This document shows, piece by piece, positions 57,739 to 64,000 of a DNA stretch of 64,000 nt (within the stretch, counting starts at the first letter, position 1; every line of letters begins with the position of its first letter). The stretch comes from Methanobrevibacter olleyae (GTDB taxonomy: Archaea > Methanobacteriota > Methanobacteria > Methanobacteriales > Methanobacteriaceae). The position numbers were made by a program, and so were the translations under genes. The DNA is taken from positions 17,707-81,706 of the forward strand of contig NZ_FOTL01000005.1 of assembly GCF_900114585.1 (NCBI RefSeq), in the 5' to 3' direction. The notes under the pieces are model-generated. The model worked only from the letters and a program-made list of their open reading frames with translations. It was not told where the DNA came from and searched no databases.

Positions 57739-57779
57739 ATAATCCCTTTCATTCTTTTATAAGAATTAACTTAAATTTA

Positions 57780-57823
57780 AAAAAAACATTAAATAAGTAT
57801 TATTTTTCAAAATACTTATTTAA
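57780..57823 (-). terminator. Hairpin plus T8 terminator of the rad50 operon
   Basis: A perfect 13-bp inverted repeat: TTAAATAAGTATT (57789-57801) and AATACTTATTTAA (57811-57823) with a 9-nt loop. Read on the minus strand it is followed by AATG and eight T, fitting termination of mre11-rad50 transcription. Confidence 0.65.
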
Positions 57824-57850
57824 ATAAAAAAAATATTTTAAAAACTGTTT

Positions 57851-57970
57851 TCAGCTATTTACCTCGAGCTTAGAAATGCCGTCCTCTTTTTTAACTATTT
57901 AGCTCAACTTTAGAAATATCATTCTCTTTTTTTAACTATTTAACTCAACTTTAGAAATGCCATCCTCTTT
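57851..57970 (-). repeat. 40-41-bp tandem repeat x3 copying the rad50 3' end
   Basis: TTAACTATTTAACTCAACTT plus TAGAAATGCCATCCTCTTTT at 57932 is the end of rad50. Copies lie downstream of it at 57891 and 57851 and become more diverged with distance from the gene. Confidence 0.9.
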
Positions 57971-60715
57971 TTTAACTCTAATAAGAGTATCTGCAGCATT
58001 TTCCAATTCACTATCATGAGTAACTATTAACATTTGAGGTATAACAGACATACTACGTAAAACATTTATTAACTCTTGTCTACGAAAACTATCTAAATGA
58101 ATTGTAGGTTCATCTAAAAGAATAGTTTCAATATTACCCTTTGACATAGCTTGTGTAATAGCTAATCTTAATGCAAGAGCGATAGCTATCTTCTCACCAC
58201 CACTTACCATATTTATATTAGCTTCCCCTTCAGGTCCATAAATAGAAATATTATACTCATCATCTAAAATCAAGTCAGAATAGTTGAAATTGAATTTTTC
58301 AAAGAATTCCCTTGTATACTTTTGAATTAAAGGTTTGGACTGGCTTCTTAAGTCTTTTTGAATACCGTCTTTACTATAGAAAGTTCTTAAATCTTCAAGT
58401 AATGAACAATATTCTTTAACAGCATCATATTCTTCTTTATTTTTTCTATTTATTTCAATGATCTCTTCGATTTCCTTAATTTTAGCTTTATAGGTTTTTA
58501 AATTGTTTGTATTAACTGCTATTTCCTGTGAAAGTGAATTAAATCTATTATTTAACCTATCCAATAAAATATTCATATTTTTATATCTTTCTTCATTATA
58601 AGTTGAAGTGTCTATTGCATTTTTAATCTCTTTTATTTCTTTTTCTTTAGATTCAATCTCTTCTTTTTTGATTTTTAATTTTTCTTCATATTCGGCTTTA
58701 CCTTTGATTGAGCCTAATAAAATATGATATTTATTATCTTTTTCAGTTAATTTATTAATAGATTCATCTAAATCTTCTTCACTGATGTCTAATGACAGCT
58801 GAGAGTCTAAACTAATAAATTCTTTAAGTTTATCATCTTCAAGTTTAATATTACCTGAAATGCTATATAAGTCATCTTTAATTTTAGATTCATCAGGAGC
58901 TGATTTAAGAAGAGTATGAGCATCCAAATACTTCTTATTATTGGATTCAAGCTTTATAAATTCAGCATTCTTAGATTCAATAATTTTATCTAAGTTATCA
59001 AGTTCTTCTTTTTTATCTTGAAGTTCATTGATTTTAGTATTTAACCTTTCTAAAGTTTTATTAAATTTATCAAGGTCTACAACAATATGTTTGTTTTGAT
59101 ATATCTTAGTTTTAATTGAATCTAGCTTAGCTAAATCAGCATCCTTTAATGCTTTCTCTTTATTTAATTTATCAAAAATTTCATTAATTTCATCAATCCT
59201 ATTGGTATCATTAGATATTGTAGTTTGGTAGATGTCTATTAATTCATTTTTCTTATCTTTACTAATATCAGATTGACAAACAGGACATTTATTTTCAACC
59301 TTTTTAATATCAGATAATGGTTCATCTAAAGATTTAATCTCTTGTTTTAAACTAATCGATTCCTTCTTTAAAATTTCTAAATCATTATCTGTTTTATCTA
59401 TCTCCCCTTTAAGATTAGTTCTAAGATTCTCTACAATTGCATCTAATTTATTTAAATCATCATTAGTTTTAATTGAATCAATTTTATCATCTAATTCAAA
59501 TTTAGATAAAACATCTCTAGAATTATTAAAGAAATCATTTAAATCTTTATTATATTGGTCAATATCTCTAATGAGATCTTTTCTCTCAGATTCCAATTCA
59601 TTAATATGCTTTAGCTCAGAAGATAATTCTAGCTTTTTATTATTAAAAGTATTTATTTCACTTTCTAAACTGATGTATTTTTCATGATTCTCTTTTTCAT
59701 CTGAGATAGTAGATTTATATCCTTCAATTTCTGTGATTTTTTCCTTATTATTTTTTTCATCCTCTTTTAATTTATCCAATTTTAAAAGAGATTCTTTAAA
59801 GGCCTTATAAATTGGAAGTTTATCTGAAGATGATTTTAAAAGATTCATTTCACCTTCATTTCTTAAAATCTCATTATATTTATTGAAATATTCTTCTTTA
59901 GACTTATTTAAGCTATTTTTATTATCATTTTCATGAATAAACTTCAATTTAAGAGATTCAAACTCTGATTTTTCTTTGTCTAATTCTTCTTTTTCTCTAT
60001 TTTTTTCTTCAATTTCTCCCTTAAGACCTTCAAAGTCTTCTTTTAGAGCATTATTTTTTTCACTTAAATTGAAATCTTCTTGTTTAGCTTTTTTAAGCTC
60101 AAAATTAAGTTCTGATTCTGCTTGAATTCTATCTTCTAAAATAGCTTTTCTAGTTTTATAATCTTCAATGATTCTTGGAAGATTATCATAAGCTTTTTCT
60201 AATTCTTCAAGTTTTAATAATTTACCAATCAATTTTTTACGAGTTGCTGGTGTTTTATCGATTAAATCAGCTATTTCCCCTTGCCTTATATGAATAGCAT
60301 TTAAAAATGTTGAAAAATCCATACTTAATATGATTTCTATTTCATTATCAACCTCTTTATTCCCAGAGGCAATTATTTCATCTTTAGCATTAGTAATTTT
60401 AAACAGGTTTGATGTAGATTTAGAAGATGATTTGTTTAATGTTACTCCTCTTTCTACTCTATATTCAATACCATTTGAAATAAATGACAGTTTAACCATC
60501 ATTTCTACCTTATCACCAATATTTTTATTAGATCTAGCTAAATCAGAGATGGTTTTGGTGCTGTATACTTTAAATAATGCAAATGAAATTCCTTCAAATA
60601 TTGTTGATTTTCCAGCTCCATTTTCTCCAATGATTAAGCTGATACCTGGATTAAAATCTAATTTAGTCTTAGCATGTGATTTAAAATTTTTTAGTTCTAA
60701 TCTTGTAAATATCAT
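57932..60715 (-). CDS. rad50: Rad50 SMC-like double-strand-break repair ATPase
   Basis: 927 aa. Walker A LIIGENGAGKSTIFEG near residue 35, then a Q-loop region (NAIHIRQGEIADL). Two long coiled coils flank the zinc hook CPVC (Cys477 and Cys480), and the C-terminal lobe has the MVSGGEKIAIALALRLA signature and ETILLDEPTIHLD Walker B. It forms the MR complex with Mre11 for DNA-end tethering and resection. Of two adjacent ATG codons, the second (60715) is five nt after GGTG and preferred. The Shine-Dalgarno site overlaps the mre11 stop, indicating translational coupling. The C-terminal codons are duplicated downstream. Confidence 0.96.
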   Translation of the reverse strand: MIFTRLELKNFKSHAKTKLDFNPGISLIIGENGAGKSTIFEGISFALFKVYSTKTISDLARSNKNIGDKVEMMVKLSFISNGIEYRVERGVTLNKSSSKSTSNLFKITNAKDEIIASGNKEVDNEIEIILSMDFSTFLNAIHIRQGEIADLIDKTPATRKKLIGKLLKLEELEKAYDNLPRIIEDYKTRKAILEDRIQAESELNFELKKAKQEDFNLSEKNNALKEDFEGLKGEIEEKNREKEELDKEKSEFESLKLKFIHENDNKNSLNKSKEEYFNKYNEILRNEGEMNLLKSSSDKLPIYKAFKESLLKLDKLKEDEKNNKEKITEIEGYKSTISDEKENHEKYISLESEINTFNNKKLELSSELKHINELESERKDLIRDIDQYNKDLNDFFNNSRDVLSKFELDDKIDSIKTNDDLNKLDAIVENLRTNLKGEIDKTDNDLEILKKESISLKQEIKSLDEPLSDIKKVENKCPVCQSDISKDKKNELIDIYQTTISNDTNRIDEINEIFDKLNKEKALKDADLAKLDSIKTKIYQNKHIVVDLDKFNKTLERLNTKINELQDKKEELDNLDKIIESKNAEFIKLESNNKKYLDAHTLLKSAPDESKIKDDLYSISGNIKLEDDKLKEFISLDSQLSLDISEEDLDESINKLTEKDNKYHILLGSIKGKAEYEEKLKIKKEEIESKEKEIKEIKNAIDTSTYNEERYKNMNILLDRLNNRFNSLSQEIAVNTNNLKTYKAKIKEIEEIIEINRKNKEEYDAVKEYCSLLEDLRTFYSKDGIQKDLRSQSKPLIQKYTREFFEKFNFNYSDLILDDEYNISIYGPEGEANINMVSGGEKIAIALALRLAITQAMSKGNIETILLDEPTIHLDSFRRQELINVLRSMSVIPQMLIVTHDSELENAADTLIRVKKEDGISKVELNS

Positions 60716-60723
60716 CATATCAC

Positions 60724-62103
60724 CTACTGAAAGTCATCAAGACTAATTTCTTTATTCTTTAATTTATCATTATTAGAATCTTTTTCACTAGATTTATCTT
60801 CAATATTAAGTTTATATTCTTTAGTAGAATCATTTAAATTATTAGATAAATTCTCCCCATTATAGTAATCTTCACTATAATTTAAATTATTAGATAAATT
60901 CTCCCCATTATAGTAATCTTCACTATAATTTAAATTATTAGATAAATTCTCCCCATTATAGTAATGTTCACTATAAAATCTATTAGAAATTATCTTTGCA
61001 TCATCTACTCTTCCAACAGATAAATTATCTAATAAATCTATTGATAATTTATTTATCTCATCTCTACCATATCTTTCATTAAGCTTTTTTTGCAATAATG
61101 CTCTTGGATCTAATATTTTATTTTCATCTATAATTCTTTCCTCTTCTAGCACTTTATCAGGTTTAAAATTTGGCCTTAGATTTAAAACATCTTCTCCAAT
61201 TGCTTCTTGAATTAGCTCATAAACATCAGCACTATTAAAATCTCCACCAACAACTGTCAAGTCAAGCATTGCTTGCTTGTCTAAAGATTGAATTTTTTCT
61301 TTAAGTAAATGAATCCTTTGGCTAAATTTATTATAATCAATCACTTCTTGATAGAATTCTCTTGGCATTTTGATTTTAACTCTTTCAAGTTCTGGCCTAT
61401 CATGACTTAAATCAACTACAACAAATCCCTTACCATGTTCTCTAAAATTGTCATTAGATTCACTTGTTTTCCATATTTCCATAGAACCTGGATAAACCAA
61501 TTTACCCTTACCAAAGTCTTCTTCAATATAATTATGTATATGGCCCATTGCATAATAATCAAAGTTCTTAGGCATTTCAGCTAATTCAACTTCATGGCTA
61601 TCTTTATACATCCATTTATCAATGCCCTGATGTGATACTAATATAGATTTTAGGTATTTATCTGCAAGTTTTGATAAGTTATTATATGCACTTATTAATG
61701 CCCTTTTTTGTGAACTAGCTACATATGGAATTCCACAGATTAAAACTGCACCTTCTACATAAGCAGGATTATCTGGACTAATTAATTTAAGGCCTAAATC
61801 TTTAAATAAAACTTGTGGAGGTAAAGCTCCTTTTCTTAAAACAGAGTCATGATTTCCTGCAATTGCATAAATTGATATTTTTTCTTCTTTTAATCTAAGT
61901 AAAGCCTTTTGAAATGCAAGCAATGCCTCTGTTGAAGGTCTAACATTTTCAAATAAATCTCCACTATGAATAATAAAATCCACATCTTTTTCTATTATTT
62001 TATCTATATTACGAGCAAATACATCATAAAAATCATTTTCACGTTCTAATAGTCCAAATTGCCTATATCCTAAATGACTGTCAGATAAATGTGCAAAACG
62101 CAT
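60724..62103 (-). CDS. mre11: Mre11 nuclease
   Basis: 459 aa from ATG 62103 (MRFAHLSDSHLGY), which has GGTG six nt upstream; the eight extra codons of the longer frame are unlikely. Phosphodiesterase motifs: SDSHLG, SGDLFENVRPS, AGNHDSV, LVSHQG, MGHIHNY. After the capping domain (to about residue 350) the C-terminus holds a Rad50-binding region followed by an in-frame array of three 16-residue units, then an acidic/Lys tail ending LDDFQ. Works with Rad50 encoded immediately downstream. herA lies upstream, the usual archaeal repair cluster. Confidence 0.95.
   Translation of the reverse strand: MRFAHLSDSHLGYRQFGLLERENDFYDVFARNIDKIIEKDVDFIIHSGDLFENVRPSTEALLAFQKALLRLKEEKISIYAIAGNHDSVLRKGALPPQVLFKDLGLKLISPDNPAYVEGAVLICGIPYVASSQKRALISAYNNLSKLADKYLKSILVSHQGIDKWMYKDSHEVELAEMPKNFDYYAMGHIHNYIEEDFGKGKLVYPGSMEIWKTSESNDNFREHGKGFVVVDLSHDRPELERVKIKMPREFYQEVIDYNKFSQRIHLLKEKIQSLDKQAMLDLTVVGGDFNSADVYELIQEAIGEDVLNLRPNFKPDKVLEEERIIDENKILDPRALLQKKLNERYGRDEINKLSIDLLDNLSVGRVDDAKIISNRFYSEHYYNGENLSNNLNYSEDYYNGENLSNNLNYSEDYYNGENLSNNLNDSTKEYKLNIEDKSSEKDSNNDKLKNKEISLDDFQ
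60838..60984 (-). repeat. In-frame 48-bp tandem repeat x3 in the mre11 C-terminus
   Basis: Units YSEDYYNGENLSNNLN repeated three times (the first begins YSEHYYN), residues about 375-421. The DNA copies are nearly identical, pointing to recent expansion. Confidence 0.92.
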
Positions 62104-62130
62104 TAATTTCACCCTCTTTAATTTCAATCT

Positions 62131-62270
62131 TTAATAATTTTTTAAATAATATTTAATAATTTCTTTAAATAGTTTTTTAATAATCTTTTTAAATAATATT
62201 TAATAATTTCTTTAAATAGTTTTTTAATAATCTTTAAACAGCTTATTTAATTATTATTTTTTAAATAGTT
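62131..62270. repeat. 46-47-bp tandem repeat, 2.5 copies, between herA and mre11
   Basis: TTAATAATTTTTTAAATAAT plus ATTTAATAATTTCTTTAAAT at 62131 recurs at 62177 and partly at 62224. Confidence 0.88.
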
Positions 62271-62344
62271 GATTTAATTATTTTTTCATTATCTCATTTA
62301 ACATACAAATAATAATCAATTAGCATTAATAAATATTTCTAAAA

Positions 62345-63853
62345 CTAATATCCTCCACCTAAATCTTTAAATTGATTTAATTCCATTTGTAAAGATTTCT
62401 TTTCATCTTCTTTATGGGAGTTCCATTGTTCAATAATATTTAAGTCTCCACCACGTTGCCTTCCTTCAAATTCATTAATTTTAACAAGTGTAGGAACCTT
62501 TGTCATAAGTCCTAAAACTAAAGCCTCACCAATATTTAATGACGGCAATTGTTTTACTAAATCTTCACTAAGGTTTTCACTTGCAGTTTGAACGTGTTTT
62601 TGGTCTTTTGGTTCTACTAATCTAAGAATAACCATATTGTTAGCTTGAGATAATGTTTCACCATCAACTGACTTAGGAGATTGACTTACTAAACAAAGAC
62701 CTAAACCAAATTTACGCCCTTCCCTTGCTATACGTGTAATCCAATATTTAGAATCGGGATTTCTACTTTGAGGAGCTAAAATATGTGATTCTTCAACAAC
62801 AAAGAATACTGGGAATGATAATGCCTCTTTATCATTATGTCTAACATATTGTTTTCTGCTTCTTAAAGATCTTCTAAGTACATGAGCCACCAATACTTCA
62901 GCAGTATTTTCATCCACTTGCCCTAAATCTAAAACATTTGCCATTCCAGGTTTTATTTGAGTTAAAAAATCACCTATATTAATATTTAATAATCTATCAT
63001 ATTTGACATTTAAATCCTCAATTTTATTGATTACATCCATGATGTTCTTTTTATTATTCTTATCATATTCCTCATCGCTATACCAATCATCTAAAATTAA
63101 GTATAATAATTCAATAAAATCAGCTGTACTGGCAGTTCCTTCTTGAACTAAGTTTCTTGCTTTATTAAATGCTCTTCTAAAATATCTCTCTTGTAATGGA
63201 GCATTTGAAGGAATATTTGCCAATTTTTTAATTTCAGCAAATTCCATATATTTAGGGTTTATCATTGGTTTTATGACATTTACATTACCATTTCTAAATT
63301 CTGCATCTACATATTCTGAATGCATATCAAAAATAAGTATACATCCATTATATTCTAATAATCCATCTATAATTACAGAAACCGTATTTGATTTACCTGC
63401 ACCAGTCATTGCAAGAATTGCTAAGTGCCTTGAAACCATTTTATTAATGTCCACTCCCACCTCAACATCATCATTATTTATAAGATGTCCGAGTTTTAAA
63501 GAGTTTTCAACATGGAATATTTTCTCAAGTATCTCAGATGAAGCTGGATAAATCGGTGTTCCAGGTGGAGCTGGAGTACGTGGTAATTTTAAATTATCAT
63601 TTACATCTCCGAGAATTGTTATGCTTCCTTTGATGTAGTAATCATCACCTTCAATTTCCCGTATCTTTGCAATAGTATCTGGATCGTATATTTCATTATT
63701 TAATGAAACACTTCCACGAACCATTGATTCAATCATACCAAATATGATTTTACCATCATATTCAAGTGTTACATATTCACCGACCTGTGGCATTTCTTTT
63801 GAAATAAAGCTTACTTCAATAAGAGATGTTTCTCCTATACATCTTCCAATCAT
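62345..63853 (-). CDS. herA: HerA bipolar DNA translocase
   Basis: 502 aa hexameric FtsK/HerA-type ATPase that resects DNA ends together with NurA and Mre11-Rad50. The N-terminal HAS barrel (MIGRCIGETSLIEVSF) is followed by Walker A AMTGAGKSNTVSVI near residue 153, Walker B-like CILIFDMHSEYVD near 172, and the C-terminal FFVVEESHILAP near 353 and RIAREGRKFGLGLCLVSQSP with sensor/arginine-finger residues. AGAGG lies six nt before ATG. nurA is not visible in the window. Same strand and order as mre11 and rad50 with a repeat-filled gap of about 240 bp. Confidence 0.95.
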   Translation of the reverse strand: MIGRCIGETSLIEVSFISKEMPQVGEYVTLEYDGKIIFGMIESMVRGSVSLNNEIYDPDTIAKIREIEGDDYYIKGSITILGDVNDNLKLPRTPAPPGTPIYPASSEILEKIFHVENSLKLGHLINNDDVEVGVDINKMVSRHLAILAMTGAGKSNTVSVIIDGLLEYNGCILIFDMHSEYVDAEFRNGNVNVIKPMINPKYMEFAEIKKLANIPSNAPLQERYFRRAFNKARNLVQEGTASTADFIELLYLILDDWYSDEEYDKNNKKNIMDVINKIEDLNVKYDRLLNINIGDFLTQIKPGMANVLDLGQVDENTAEVLVAHVLRRSLRSRKQYVRHNDKEALSFPVFFVVEESHILAPQSRNPDSKYWITRIAREGRKFGLGLCLVSQSPKSVDGETLSQANNMVILRLVEPKDQKHVQTASENLSEDLVKQLPSLNIGEALVLGLMTKVPTLVKINEFEGRQRGGDLNIIEQWNSHKEDEKKSLQMELNQFKDLGGGY

Positions 63854-63898
63854 TTTTAAACCTCTAAACTCAATTATACATTATTATAACATTTATGT

Positions 63899-64000
63899 CA
63901 ATTAATCTAATATTTCACAAACTAATTAAATAAAAACCCAATCAATCTAAAATTTCACACCCAGATTTATCTAAAAACCCAATCAATCTAAAATTTCACA
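63899..64000 (-). repeat. About 41-bp tandem repeat x3 at the right edge
   Basis: AAAAACCCAATCAATCTAAA plus ATTTCACA occurs at 63931 and 63972, with a diverged copy near 63899. On the minus strand each copy contains TGTGAAAT(A/T)TTAGATT(G/A)A. The outermost copy can be read in frame as CEILD and a stop (64000 to 63983). Confidence 0.8.
63983..64000 (-). CDS. Possible last codons of the next minus-strand gene
   Basis: The final 18 bases read in reverse as C-E-I-L-D-stop. By analogy with the other arrays that copy a gene's 3' end downstream, this may be the tail of the gene upstream of herA. nurA would fit the neighbourhood, but nothing in these bases shows it. Confidence 0.2.
   Translation of the reverse strand, partial: CEILD

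Overview
The window looks like the chromosome of a low-GC, pseudomurein-walled methanogenic archaeon of the Methanobacteriales, most like Methanobrevibacter. The grounds are: archaeal information-processing genes (small and large replication factor C, HerA, Mre11, Rad50); archaeal-type phosphoglycerate mutase; pseudomurein-binding repeats and an Ig-repeat adhesin; a Mur-ligase/VanW-like pair and a DUF368 lipid-carrier permease; very AT-rich intergenic DNA; and GGTG-type Shine-Dalgarno sites 5-6 nt before start codons. The genus is an inference. No rRNA, tRNA, insertion sequence, prophage or CRISPR array was seen.

Layout. 1-4.2 kb: truncated metY (minus), a zinc-ribbon coiled-coil gene followed by telA, and a small TM2-like membrane gene. 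4.5-9.8 kb: amino-acid and central metabolism on the plus strand (asnB, a GatC-like small gene, an ACT-domain gene, hom, apgM). 10-14 kb: a TPR/cold-shock-like protein, an Mrr_N-SHOCT protein and a zinc-ribbon/membrane/pseudomurein-binding protein. 14.3-21.2 kb: rfcS-rfcL, htpX (with an EF-hand-like loop) and uvrA. 21.3-27.6 kb: a frameshifted HEAT-like repeat gene, a DUF368 permease, a secreted Ig-repeat adhesin that seems to start with ATA, and two small genes. 27.6-28.8 kb holds no recognisable gene. 28.8-35.7 kb: one giant DUF4011-helicase-nuclease-DUF3320 gene. 36-47.5 kb: an iron-sulfur aldo/keto reductase, M42 peptidase, MFS transporter, channel-like membrane protein, MobA-like nucleotidyltransferase, VanW-like exported protein that seems to start with ATT, Mur ligase, exonuclease III and a DUF169 protein. 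47.7-64 kb: a DNA-repair and defence-like block with an AddAB-like nuclease/helicase pair, an MrfA/MrfB-like pair, a ThsB/MTH538-type TIR-like protein and herA-mre11-rad50.

How the genes work together. hom supplies homoserine, and metY uses its O-acetyl ester to make homocysteine. The DUF368 permease, Mur ligase, VanW-like protein, PMBR protein and adhesin form a cell-envelope theme. The helicase/nuclease pairs, UvrA, exonuclease III and the HerA/Mre11/Rad50 set form an end-processing and repair theme, and the giant helicase-nuclease and TIR-like protein may be antiviral.

The most unusual feature is at DNA level. About thirty short head-to-tail tandem arrays (unit 23-60 bp, 2-6 copies) sit in almost every intergenic gap. 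Many of them copy the 3' end of a gene including its stop codon, and three in-frame versions lie inside genes. Other points of note are two apparent near-cognate start codons in perfect Shine-Dalgarno context, a poly-A frameshift, and several unusual domain fusions.
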